Source: Mucilaginibacter aquaedulcis
GTDB lineage: Bacteria; Bacteroidota; Bacteroidia; Sphingobacteriales; Sphingobacteriaceae
DNA length: 64,000 nt
Assembly: GCF_030409325.1 (NCBI RefSeq)
Contig: NZ_JAUFPR010000001.1
Span: 62,001-126,000 of the forward strand
Reading direction: 5' to 3'
Part shown: positions 24,882-33,016 of the stretch, in pieces
Position numbering within the stretch: position 1 is the first letter of the stretch
Layout of the letters: every line of letters starts with the position of its first letter
Translations under genes and position numbers: made by a program
The notes under the pieces: model-generated
Database searches by the model: none
What the model was told of the DNA's origin: nothing
What the model saw: only the letters and a program-made list of their open reading frames with translations

Positions 24882-26381
24882 ATGGGATTAAAATCTGCAC
24901 TGAGTAAAGTATTTGCAGCTGTTGTTAATAAACAGCTAAACCAACTGCGCCAAAACGCGGTGGCCCTGCAGCAAAAAACCTTTACCAACCTGGTTGATGC
25001 AGCTAAAAACACCTCCTTTGGTAAGGATCACCATTTTGAGCAGATCAACAATTACGAGGATTTTAAAAAACAAGTCCCCATACATGATTATGAGGATTTG
25101 CGCCCCTACATTGACCGCGTTGTAAGCGGAGAGGAAAATGTGTTATGGCCCGGAAAACCAGCTTACCTTGCTAAAACTTCGGGTACCACTTCGGGGGTAA
25201 AATATATCCCCATCTCAAAGGAAAGCATGCCTGAGCATATCAAAGCGGCACGCAATGCCCTGCTCAGCTATATTCACGAAACAGGTAACACCGGCTTTGT
25301 TGATGGCAAAATGATATTTTTACAGGGCAGCCCTACACTTGCCCAAAAACATGGCATATCAACCGGCAGGCTATCGGGCATTGTGGCTCACCATGTACCC
25401 GGATATCTGCAAAAAAACCGTTTACCCAGCTACCAAACCAATTGCATTGAAGATTGGGAGCAAAAGGTTGATGCCATTGTTGAGGAAACTTTTCATGAAG
25501 ATATGCGCCTCATATCGGGCATACCACCATGGTGCCAAATGTACTTTGACAGGCTATCGGCCAAGGCAGGCGGCAAAAAGATCAAAGATATATTTCCCAA
25601 TTTTAAACTATACGTGCACGGCGGTGTAAATTACGAGCCCTACCGCGCTCGTATGGAGGAAAGCATTGGCTTTAATATCGATTCTATAGAAACTTACCCG
25701 GCATCTGAAGGATTTATTGCTTTCCAAGATTCGCAAAAGGAAAAGGGATTGCTGTTGCTGGTTGACTCGGGAATATTTTATGAGTTTATCCCATCTGAAG
25801 AATACTATAATGACAACCCTACCCGCATCAACCTAAAAGATGTTGAGCTTGATAAAAACTATGCGCTCATCATGAATACCAGCGCTGGCTTGTGGGGTTA
25901 TAGTTTGGGAGATACCATTAAATTCATCTCCAAAAACCCATATAAAATTGTAGTTACGGGCCGCATTAAACATTATATATCGGCCTTCGGCGAACATGTG
26001 ATAGGCGAAGAAGTTGAGCAATCATTAATGAGTGTTGCCCAGCAAGAAGGTGTGGATGTTGTTGAGTTTACCGTGGCGCCGCAAGTTAATCCGGCAGGCG
26101 GACAACTACCCTATCATGAGTGGTTTATAGAGTTTGGCACCCCACCTGCAGATTTGAAGGCTTTTGCGTTTAAAGTAGATAAAGCATTGCAAAAGAAAAA
26201 TATTTACTATTTTGACCTGATTGAAGGTAACATTTTGCAACCTTTGATAATCCAAAGCCTGCAAAAAGACGCGTTCATAAATTATATGCGTTCGCAAGGT
26301 AAACTGGGCGGGCAAAATAAAGTGCCGCGACTGGCAAACGACAGGAAGATTGCAGACGTATTAAAGGAATACGCTATTTAA
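24882..26381 (+). CDS. Bacterial GH3-family acyl-adenylating enzyme
   Basis: This 499-residue protein matches the GH3 auxin-responsive family as found in Bacteroidota. An ATP-binding motif TSGTTSG is followed by KYIPIS, and ETYPASEGF and VVTGRIKHYISAFGEHV correspond to the adenylate-binding motifs of the ANL-like fold. Plant members conjugate amino acids to acyl acids; bacterial roles are poorly known. In this operon with glycosyltransferases and a membrane protein, it may activate an acyl group for a lipid or glycan, but that is inference. Confidence 0.88.
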   Translation: MGLKSALSKVFAAVVNKQLNQLRQNAVALQQKTFTNLVDAAKNTSFGKDHHFEQINNYEDFKKQVPIHDYEDLRPYIDRVVSGEENVLWPGKPAYLAKTSGTTSGVKYIPISKESMPEHIKAARNALLSYIHETGNTGFVDGKMIFLQGSPTLAQKHGISTGRLSGIVAHHVPGYLQKNRLPSYQTNCIEDWEQKVDAIVEETFHEDMRLISGIPPWCQMYFDRLSAKAGGKKIKDIFPNFKLYVHGGVNYEPYRARMEESIGFNIDSIETYPASEGFIAFQDSQKEKGLLLLVDSGIFYEFIPSEEYYNDNPTRINLKDVELDKNYALIMNTSAGLWGYSLGDTIKFISKNPYKIVVTGRIKHYISAFGEHVIGEEVEQSLMSVAQQEGVDVVEFTVAPQVNPAGGQLPYHEWFIEFGTPPADLKAFAFKVDKALQKKNIYYFDLIEGNILQPLIIQSLQKDAFINYMRSQGKLGGQNKVPRLANDRKIADVLKEYAI

Positions 26382-26463
26382 TAAGTAAATTTGACGTTGT
26401 TTAGATAAACAGTTTAGTAATTTAAGCGTTGATTTAAACAACTAATTAGTAACCAGAACATCA

Positions 26464-27651
26464 TTGACTAATCATATTAAAAACATTGCCATTCTTGGCT
26501 CAACCGGCAGCATAGGTACGCAAACGCTGGAGGTGATCAGAAATAACAGCAACTTATTCAGGGCATTTCTTTTAACTGCACACTCCAATGCCGATCTGCT
26601 TATTAGTCAGGCCATTGAATTTGAGCCTGAGTATGCCATTATATGCGATGTAAATAAATACGCAGAAGTTAAGGCCGCGTTAGCCCATTTACCGGTAAAG
26701 GTATTGGCAGGTCATCAGGCTATTATAGATACTGTTACCCATCCGGATATTGTGGTAGTGCTTACCGCCATGGTTGGTTTTGCCGGGCTTGAGCCTACCA
26801 TTGCCGCTATAAAGGCAGGTAAGGATATTGCCCTGGCCAATAAAGAAACCCTGGTTGTAGCCGGCGAAATTGTGACAGGACTGGCCAAACAACATGATGT
26901 CAAGATCCTTCCTGTTGATTCTGAACATTCGGCCATATTTCAGTGCCTTGCAGGTGAAGAACTGAATAATATTGAAAAGATCATCCTTACAGCCTCCGGA
27001 GGGCCGTTCCGCGGTCGCAGTGCCGATTTTTTGGCTAATGTAACCCGCGAGGATGCCTTAAAACACCCGAACTGGGTTATGGGTGCCAAGATCACTATTG
27101 ATTCGGCTTCGCTAATGAATAAGGGACTGGAAGTGATAGAAGCCAAATGGTTGTTTGATGTAGAAGCAGATCAGATAGAGGTGATTGTTCATCCACAATC
27201 TATTGTGCATTCACTGGTTCAGTTCCATGATGGTTCTATTAAGGCCCAGATGGGTTTGCCTGATATGAAACTACCTATTCAGCACGCCCTATCCTACCCA
27301 AATCGCTTACAAAACGATTTTAAACGCTTTAATTTTACCAGTTATCCTAACCTGACATTTGAAAAACCGGATATGGATACTTTTCGTAATCTTAGTTTAG
27401 CATACGCGGCTTTAAGGCAGGGTGGTAATATGCCTTGTATCATCAATGCCGCCAATGAAATTGCCGTTGCAGGCTTTTTAAATCGCAGTATTGGCTTTTT
27501 AGCCATGAGTAATGTTATTGAAGAATGCATGCAGCATATACCATTCATAGCACAACCAACGTTAACCGACTATTTGAATACTGATAAAGAAACACGCATC
27601 TTTGCGCAAAACGTAATAAATAAACTACCAATAAAGGCAATACAATTTTAA
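26464..27651 (+). CDS. dxr: 1-deoxy-D-xylulose 5-phosphate reductoisomerase
   Basis: This NADPH enzyme of the MEP isoprenoid pathway has 395 residues if it starts at TTG 26464 (TNHIKNIAILGSTGSIG); there is no in-frame ATG upstream before a stop, so TTG is preferred. The Rossmann motif GSTGSIGTQTL, the metal-site segment LPVDSEHSAIFQ, SGGPFRG, HPNWVMGAKITIDSASLMNKGLE and the flexible-loop HPQSIVHSLV all match. The rseP gene follows 20 bases on, a common Bacteroidota order. Confidence 0.95.
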   Translation: MTNHIKNIAILGSTGSIGTQTLEVIRNNSNLFRAFLLTAHSNADLLISQAIEFEPEYAIICDVNKYAEVKAALAHLPVKVLAGHQAIIDTVTHPDIVVVLTAMVGFAGLEPTIAAIKAGKDIALANKETLVVAGEIVTGLAKQHDVKILPVDSEHSAIFQCLAGEELNNIEKIILTASGGPFRGRSADFLANVTREDALKHPNWVMGAKITIDSASLMNKGLEVIEAKWLFDVEADQIEVIVHPQSIVHSLVQFHDGSIKAQMGLPDMKLPIQHALSYPNRLQNDFKRFNFTSYPNLTFEKPDMDTFRNLSLAYAALRQGGNMPCIINAANEIAVAGFLNRSIGFLAMSNVIEECMQHIPFIAQPTLTDYLNTDKETRIFAQNVINKLPIKAIQF

Positions 27652-27671
27652 AATATACATAAACGCAAATA

Positions 27672-29000
27672 ATGAGCATAGTGATAATGGTGGGCCAGCT
27701 GATACTGGGCCTTTCAATTTTAATAATCCTGCACGAGTTGGGACACTTTTTGGCAGCACGTGCATTTGGCATTAAGGTAGAGAAGTTCTACCTGTTTTTT
27801 GATGCCTGGAACATAAGCCTGTTTAAATTTACATATAAAGGAGTTGAATACGGAATTGGCTGGTTACCACTGGGTGGCTATGTTAAAATTGCCGGTATGA
27901 TAGATGAATCAATGGATACCGATCAATTAGCAGGCCCACCGCAACCCTGGGAGTTCCGTTCAAAACCGGCCTGGCAACGCTTAATTGTAATGCTTGGCGG
28001 TGTTACCGTAAACATTATCCTTGGTATATTGATATTCTGGGTACTTACTATGCGTTTCGGCGATAGCTACATCCCTAACTCGGCTGCCAAATATGGTATA
28101 GTACCGGGTGAAATTGGTAAAAAAATCGGCTTGCAGGCTGGTGATAATATAGTAGCTATAAACGGTAAACCATTTGATCGTTTTGATGATCTTACCAGCC
28201 CGAAGGTTCTGCTTGAAAACACGGTATTCAGCGTGCAGCGCGGTTCGGAAGATTTAAAAATAGCTATACCCCGTACTATACTGAATGATCTTTCTGACCA
28301 CGGTATTGAGGAATTTATCAGCAGGGTACCACGTACTAAATTTGTGGTTGATTCTGTTTATGGCAACTCCTTAAAAGGTGGCTTACAAAAGGGCGACAGT
28401 GTTGTAGCTGTTAACGGCCAGCCTATAGCTTTCTGGGATCAGTTACAGGTTGCTTTGTTGAATACCAAAGGTAAAGTGGTTGATTTAACCGCAAAACGTA
28501 ATAACAACCTTGTACCGCTTAAAATTCAGGTTAACGAGGATGGAACAATTGGCTTTGCCCGCTCAAAGAAAGATTTCCCTGAATTTAAAACTATTAATTA
28601 CAGCTTTTTTGCCGCATTGCCAATTGGTGCTTCAAAAGCATGGGGAACCTTCTCAGAAAATGCTAAGGGCCTCGGTAAAATATTTAAAGGCGATGTTAAG
28701 TTCAGTAAAGCAGTAAGCGGCCCGGTAGCTATTGCCAACTTGTTTGGCAGCCATGTAGACTGGGTTCACTTCTGGACGCTGGTAGGCTTTTTATCAATGG
28801 TACTGGCCTTAATGAACTTACTGCCTATCCCAGCGCTTGATGGTGGCCACGCGGTGTTTTTGATCATTGAAATGATAAAAGGTAAACCATTAAGCGATAA
28901 ATTTTTAGAACGCGCCCAGATAGTTGGCTTTGTAATACTTGTTACATTAATGGTATTTGTTTTTGGAAACGATATTGTAAAGATCATAACCAAAAAATAA
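27672..29000 (+). CDS. rseP: Site-2 metalloprotease RseP with two PDZ domains
   Basis: This 442-residue intramembrane zinc protease has an N-terminal helix with the HELGHFLAAR active-site motif (about residue 23) and a C-terminal NLLPIPALDGGH motif supplying the Asp ligand. Two PDZ-like domains lie between, with GLQAGDNIVAINGKPF and GLQKGDSVVAVNGQPI. Family members cut anti-sigma factors or signal-peptide remnants in the inner membrane. It is probably co-transcribed with dxr and ends at a strong hairpin. Confidence 0.94.
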   Translation: MSIVIMVGQLILGLSILIILHELGHFLAARAFGIKVEKFYLFFDAWNISLFKFTYKGVEYGIGWLPLGGYVKIAGMIDESMDTDQLAGPPQPWEFRSKPAWQRLIVMLGGVTVNIILGILIFWVLTMRFGDSYIPNSAAKYGIVPGEIGKKIGLQAGDNIVAINGKPFDRFDDLTSPKVLLENTVFSVQRGSEDLKIAIPRTILNDLSDHGIEEFISRVPRTKFVVDSVYGNSLKGGLQKGDSVVAVNGQPIAFWDQLQVALLNTKGKVVDLTAKRNNNLVPLKIQVNEDGTIGFARSKKDFPEFKTINYSFFAALPIGASKAWGTFSENAKGLGKIFKGDVKFSKAVSGPVAIANLFGSHVDWVHFWTLVGFLSMVLALMNLLPIPALDGGHAVFLIIEMIKGKPLSDKFLERAQIVGFVILVTLMVFVFGNDIVKIITKK

Positions 29001-29017
29001 GCTTTCAACTTCAGCAC

Positions 29018-29066
29018 AAATAAGTAGTTCCGATGAATTAGTTTTCATCGGGACTACTTATTTTAA
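29018..29066 (+). terminator. Terminator after rseP
   Basis: A 19-bp stem (29018-29036/29045-29063) with one wobble pair and an 8-base loop is followed by a T stretch. The arms begin AAATAAGTAGT. Confidence 0.85.
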
Positions 29067-29234
29067 TCAAGCTCATTCCCCTTTGAAGTATTTAATAATC
29101 AAAGCCTTACATTAACTTTACAAACTCCGGATTTTTATAAGCTTAAAAAGCGTACCTTCGCGCCGATTATTTTCTTGAAAAGGTGCAAACTTTATTAGCA
29201 GTTCTTCAACGACAATAAAACTTAAATCAATAGA

Positions 29235-29684
29235 ATGAAAAAAATTGTCGATTACAGAAAGCTTTTAGAAGTAAACGAGGCTGCAGAATTACAGGAATTA
29301 AAAACCAAATACAGGAGCTTAATGAAAGCCTGGCATCCGGACAAGTTTCAGGATAGCCCTGAAAGTAAGCTGGAAGCTGAAGAAAAAAGCAAAACCATTA
29401 TTGAAGCATATCATTTTTTGGTAAGCATTGCTCCCGAAACTCGTGACCAATCGTTTGCTGAATACACTATTACCACAACAACCTGCGCCATTGCCGATTT
29501 TGAATACAAATCGCAGGTATTGAAAATCAGCTTTACTGATGGCAACACTTATGAATACTTTGATGTACCAAAAGCTGTTTATGTTAAACTGATCAATGCT
29601 GATTCGCCAGGCCGTTTTGCCCGCAGGCACATTTATAACGATTACGTTTACAGGAGTATCAGTAAACTGGTAGCAAGCGCGTAA
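29235..29684 (+). CDS. J-domain protein fused to a KTSC domain
   Basis: This 149-residue protein has an N-terminal J domain (about 5-65): YRKLLEVNEAAELQELKTKYR then the HPD motif in WHPDKF. The C-terminal part (about 85-145) matches KTSC: SQVLKISFTDGNTYEYFDVP, VYVKLINADSPGRF and IYNDYVYR, though the Lys-Thr-Ser-Cys tetrad is not seen. J domains recruit DnaK-type chaperones. KTSC is a small domain of unknown function often found with nucleases or lysyl-tRNA synthetase-like proteins. No zinc finger or substrate domain is seen, so this is an unusual minimal co-chaperone. It is flanked by strong terminators. Confidence 0.85.
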   Translation: MKKIVDYRKLLEVNEAAELQELKTKYRSLMKAWHPDKFQDSPESKLEAEEKSKTIIEAYHFLVSIAPETRDQSFAEYTITTTTCAIADFEYKSQVLKISFTDGNTYEYFDVPKAVYVKLINADSPGRFARRHIYNDYVYRSISKLVASA

Positions 29685-29704
29685 GCTTAATTATATTCTT
29701 TAAA

Positions 29705-29749
29705 ATAACAGAAAAGGCCTTGCAATATTTGCAAGGCCTTTTCTGTTAT
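29705..29749. terminator. Terminator with perfect 21-bp stem after the J-KTSC gene
   Basis: Arms 29705-29725 and 29729-29749 are perfectly complementary around a TAT loop (core AAAAGGCCTTGCAA). It sits between two convergent genes and may act both ways. Confidence 0.85.
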
Positions 29750-29760
29750 ACTTTCTAATT

Positions 29761-30318
29761 TTATACTGTAGGTTCAGATGTTTGGTCGCTTGTACTCACC
29801 ACATCAAAGGGTGAGCGTTCTTTTTTGAATATGGCTGCCCCTATCAACGATACGATAACTCCCATAATTATAGACGATACTAACGCCCCTATGGCGATAC
29901 TTTTTGGCCCGACAAACTTGCGGGTAAAGGTCATTCCCTGGTCTATTTGTTCCTGTGATAATCCCTTTGCAGCCAACTTAGCCTCGGTAGAAGCCAGTAT
30001 CTTCTCTAACATTTCGGGGCTAAGCACTGCAAAATACAAATATGTAAACACCACCAATACTATTCCTGAGAGTATTGAATACAAAAAGCCTACCTTAAAA
30101 GCCTCGCCAAAAGTAATATAGCCGCCATTATTATCCCTAAGCTCTTTTTGCGTTAAAAACATAAAAGCGATGAAGGGCACCATGCCCAGCCATTTAACCG
30201 GAGAATCAGGATCAAGGTTAAGGAATTGAATGATATAAGTAATTACGATAGAGGTAACAACGTAGATTAGCCCCCATTTTATAGCTAATGAAATTGGAGT
30301 GACTTTTTTTGATTCCAT
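29761..30318 (-). CDS. DUF4199 family membrane protein
   Basis: This 185-residue protein has four hydrophobic segments (about 12-30, 40-58, 78-100, 140-165) and the DUF4199 features: an early AIKWGLIYVV helix, a cytosolic ELRDNNGGYITFGEAFKVG loop, and the last helix ending AAIFKKE. DUF4199 is widespread in Bacteroidota, with unknown function. It lies downstream of a 52-base palindromic terminator, so it is probably a separate unit from the operon upstream. A similar-looking protein lies just before it. Confidence 0.85.
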   Translation of the reverse strand: MESKKVTPISLAIKWGLIYVVTSIVITYIIQFLNLDPDSPVKWLGMVPFIAFMFLTQKELRDNNGGYITFGEAFKVGFLYSILSGIVLVVFTYLYFAVLSPEMLEKILASTEAKLAAKGLSQEQIDQGMTFTRKFVGPKSIAIGALVSSIIMGVIVSLIGAAIFKKERSPFDVVSTSDQTSEPTV

Positions 30319-30396
30319 GATTTTAGGTTTATGATTGATCTAAAATAAACAATATTTTTTCAATATAACCACCTGCAGCTATAATTAAGCAATGGC

Positions 30397-30448
30397 TAAT
30401 AAAACAAAACGGGCATTTCTGATCAGAAATGCCCGTTTTGTTTTATTA
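30397..30448. terminator. Perfect 52-base palindrome terminator between the two DUF4199-like genes
   Basis: The sequence is its own reverse complement for 26 bases each side, with the central part AACGGGCATTTCTGA and T runs on either strand. It is one of the strongest hairpins in the window, closing the operon from the BatA gene. Confidence 0.85.
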
Positions 30449-30463
30449 CAAGAACACTACTCT

Positions 30464-31057
30464 TTACACCGTAGCATTATTGCCCGCATTTGTTGCATAG
30501 CTATCCTTTTTGAAAAAGGCAGCGAAGATAATAGCCAGTACAAATATAAAAATAATAGAAATTCCTAATCCTTGTATCTGTTTCCTTATAGTAGTTTCCT
30601 TTTGAACATCAAACTCTGACTGGATCTCATCTAATTTTTTCTTGATAATATCCGGACTTGTTTTATTTTCCGTCAGAAATTTGCTTACGGAGTGAGTCAT
30701 AGCAGTTTGCGTTTTCTCAATCATGTGGGGCTCTATAACCTTGGCAAATAACTGGTCGCGCAGTATAAATTGTGTTATAAAAGCCATGAAAAACATAATG
30801 AATATGCCGGTTGCAGCCTCGCGCATGATCCAGAAGCCACCTACTCTTTTCCTGAAATTAAAACACAAAACAACTACCAATAAAACCGGTATCAATACCG
30901 AAAAAATAAATGGAATGGAAGATATTACCACAACCGAACTTGTAGATAATATGATATAAAAAGATATAATACTAAGTACGGTTAAAGCCACACCCAGTAA
31001 TAGCCCAAAGACTATACCGGTAACCCTCAACCGTTTTTTGTCAACTTCAAACGCCAT
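30464..31057 (-). CDS. DUF4199-like membrane protein
   Basis: This 197-residue protein has four hydrophobic segments (about 13-35, 42-65, 80-100, 165-185). A soluble helix-rich loop of about 60 residues (FAKVIEPHMIEKTQTAMTHS, PDIIKKKLDEI) precedes the last helix, which ends AAFFKKDSY. This layout matches the downstream DUF4199 protein, so I treat it as a divergent relative. It starts 5 bases after the acidic protein gene and therefore lies in the same operon as the BatA and dihydroorotase-like genes. Function unknown. Confidence 0.7.
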   Translation of the reverse strand: MAFEVDKKRLRVTGIVFGLLLGVALTVLSIISFYIILSTSSVVVISSIPFIFSVLIPVLLVVVLCFNFRKRVGGFWIMREAATGIFIMFFMAFITQFILRDQLFAKVIEPHMIEKTQTAMTHSVSKFLTENKTSPDIIKKKLDEIQSEFDVQKETTIRKQIQGLGISIIFIFVLAIIFAAFFKKDSYATNAGNNATV

Positions 31058-31062
31058 CGATA

Positions 31063-31731
31063 CTATTGAAAATTGATTAATATCTCTAATACCGCCATAT
31101 CAAAATCTTTTTCAATAGCGTTTTCAGCAATTTCATCTACGGCATCTTCAGATGGGTCTAAATTTTGAAAGAAACACATCATTGGGTAAAACAACTCTTT
31201 CAATTCCGAATCTTCAGGAAGGCTTTTAGCGACTTTGGCTATTTCTGAAACAGGACTTTCAATCAATATCTGATTGGCTATTACGGGTTCGTAAATGCGG
31301 TATTCATCCTGAAACTCATCCTCATCAACCAGTAAAAACTCTTTCAGGTAATCTTCCAGTTCAGGCTCAATTTCTTCGTCTTCACACTCGTTAAGGTATA
31401 GTAACAGGTTTAACAACTCGGTACCACGATCAAGTGTTTGTTCTTCAATATCCTCCCACTCCGGAGTGTCCAGGTAATCTTCTTCCAGTTTTTTAACATC
31501 GGCGCTAAAAAAGTTGATCATCAGTAAATCGAAGAAAACTTCGCGTAACGACTCTACATCCGGGTTATTATCAAACACCTCATCCAAAGCATCCACCTTG
31601 GTTAAAAAGTCTTCGTCTGATGCGAAAACTTCACCAAAATTTTCAATGAGCTGGGTAGCGTCAAACTCGTTATATTTAGAAAAAGCCTCTAAAGCGGCTT
31701 CAAAGGCGGTTTCTATTTTTGGATCGATCAT
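31063..31731 (-). CDS. Very acidic conserved hypothetical protein
   Basis: This 222-residue soluble protein has no signal peptide or membrane segment and is strikingly acidic, with clusters such as DEDFLTKVDALDEVFD, EWEDIEEQ, NECEDEEIEPELEDY and VDEDEFQDEY. It is predicted all-helical. I recognise no family; similar acidic helical proteins seem common beside dihydroorotase genes in this group, from memory only. It sits 6 bases after the dihydroorotase-like gene and 5 before a membrane protein gene, which argues for joint function, perhaps as a scaffold or adaptor. Confidence 0.65.
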   Translation of the reverse strand: MIDPKIETAFEAALEAFSKYNEFDATQLIENFGEVFASDEDFLTKVDALDEVFDNNPDVESLREVFFDLLMINFFSADVKKLEEDYLDTPEWEDIEEQTLDRGTELLNLLLYLNECEDEEIEPELEDYLKEFLLVDEDEFQDEYRIYEPVIANQILIESPVSEIAKVAKSLPEDSELKELFYPMMCFFQNLDPSEDAVDEIAENAIEKDFDMAVLEILINFQ

Positions 31732-31737
31732 GATTAT

Positions 31738-32994
31738 CTATTTAAAAATTTGTTGATTATTATACGTTAAAAGTACTTTACCTTTTAAGTTTTGGCCCAT
31801 AAACGGCGAGTTAACAGATTTTGAACGGTTATTTTTACCATTAAACTCCCACTCTGCATCAGTATCAAAAAGTACGAGGTTAGCCTGCTCACCCTCGGCA
31901 ATAACAGGCACCGCAACACCCAATATTTCGCGGGGATTAATAGCCAGCTTGTCAATCAGTAGCTCTACCGGCAAACCTGATCTTAAGGCCAGGGCTAATG
32001 CTGTTTGAAAACCGGTTATCCCAAATTCAGCCACCTCAAATTCCACATCTTTAAATTCAACCTCGTGTGGCGTATGCTGTGTTACTATAGCATCTATAGT
32101 ACCATCTTTAAGCCCGTTTATCAACGCGCTAACGTCATCTTTGGTACGTAGCGGTGGTTTTACTTTATACATACTGTCAAAACCCAGCAGGGCTTCATCT
32201 GTAAGCACCAGGTGATGTGCAGCAACATCGCAGGTAACTTCTATACCCTTTCTTTTAGCCTCACGGATGAGTTCAACCGAGCGGGCCGTTGATATGGTAC
32301 TGAAATGTATTTTTGATACAGTATATTCTGCCAGATAGAGGTCACGGGCTATCATGAGTTCTTCTGCCAGTGAGGGGATGCCTTTCATGCCCAGCAGTGT
32401 GCTAATCTCTCCCTCATTCACTTTAGCTTTGCCTGCAATAGCGGTGTCTTCAGGGTACGAAAACACCAAGGCGTCAAAACCCTGGGCATACAGCAGCGCG
32501 CGCTCCATTAGTCCGGCATCCTGCACCGGGCGATTACCATCGGTAAAGGCTTTTGCGCCGCTCAGGTACATATCATACATTTCGGCAAGGTCTTTCCCCT
32601 CACGTTTATGCGATATGGTGCCTAACGGATATACATCAACCAGGTTGTTTTTAGCCCGGTTAACCAGGTATTCAATTTCTGCTTTAGAATGTACAGGCGG
32701 TATAGTGTTAGGCATTAATGCCACGCCGGTAAAGCCTCCTGCCGCGGCAGCGCTTGTACCCGAGTACATATCTTCTTTGGTTTCGAGGCCAAGCTCTCCA
32801 ATATTGCAATTAAGGTCAAAAAAACCAGGTGATACGTATTTACCTGCCGCCTCAATGAGTTCGGCATCGGCTTCAATATCTTCTGCAATGCGGGTAATTA
32901 GCCCATTTTCTATTAAAATATCGGCAATTTGTTGATGAAAGGCTGATCCGGGATCAAGAATGGTGGCAGATTTGATAAGCAAATTCATTAGCAC
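31738..32994 (-). CDS. Dihydroorotase-like amidohydrolase, probably non-catalytic
   Basis: This 418-residue amidohydrolase-fold protein is of the PyrC/AllB type (SPGFFDLNCNIGE, MPNTIPPVHS, AAHHLVLTDEALLGF, VKPPLRTK, FGITGFQTAL). The HxH metal motif after the first strand reads NCN, and the catalytic Asp of the usual TDHAPH reads TQHTPH. Loss of both argues that it cannot hydrolyse dihydroorotate in the normal way. It resembles the non-catalytic PyrC' that partners aspartate carbamoyltransferase in some bacteria, or a repurposed paralogue. It lies between a BatA membrane protein and an acidic protein. An active pyrC must be elsewhere. Confidence 0.85.
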   Translation of the reverse strand: MLMNLLIKSATILDPGSAFHQQIADILIENGLITRIAEDIEADAELIEAAGKYVSPGFFDLNCNIGELGLETKEDMYSGTSAAAAGGFTGVALMPNTIPPVHSKAEIEYLVNRAKNNLVDVYPLGTISHKREGKDLAEMYDMYLSGAKAFTDGNRPVQDAGLMERALLYAQGFDALVFSYPEDTAIAGKAKVNEGEISTLLGMKGIPSLAEELMIARDLYLAEYTVSKIHFSTISTARSVELIREAKRKGIEVTCDVAAHHLVLTDEALLGFDSMYKVKPPLRTKDDVSALINGLKDGTIDAIVTQHTPHEVEFKDVEFEVAEFGITGFQTALALALRSGLPVELLIDKLAINPREILGVAVPVIAEGEQANLVLFDTDAEWEFNGKNNRSKSVNSPFMGQNLKGKVLLTYNNQQIFK

Positions 32995-33016
32995 TGCTTT
33001 AAGGATTTTGTATGAA

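Noticed and set aside
30464..31057. Efflux or transport protein
   Set aside because: The four-helix layout with a helical soluble loop matches the neighbouring DUF4199 protein better than a transporter.
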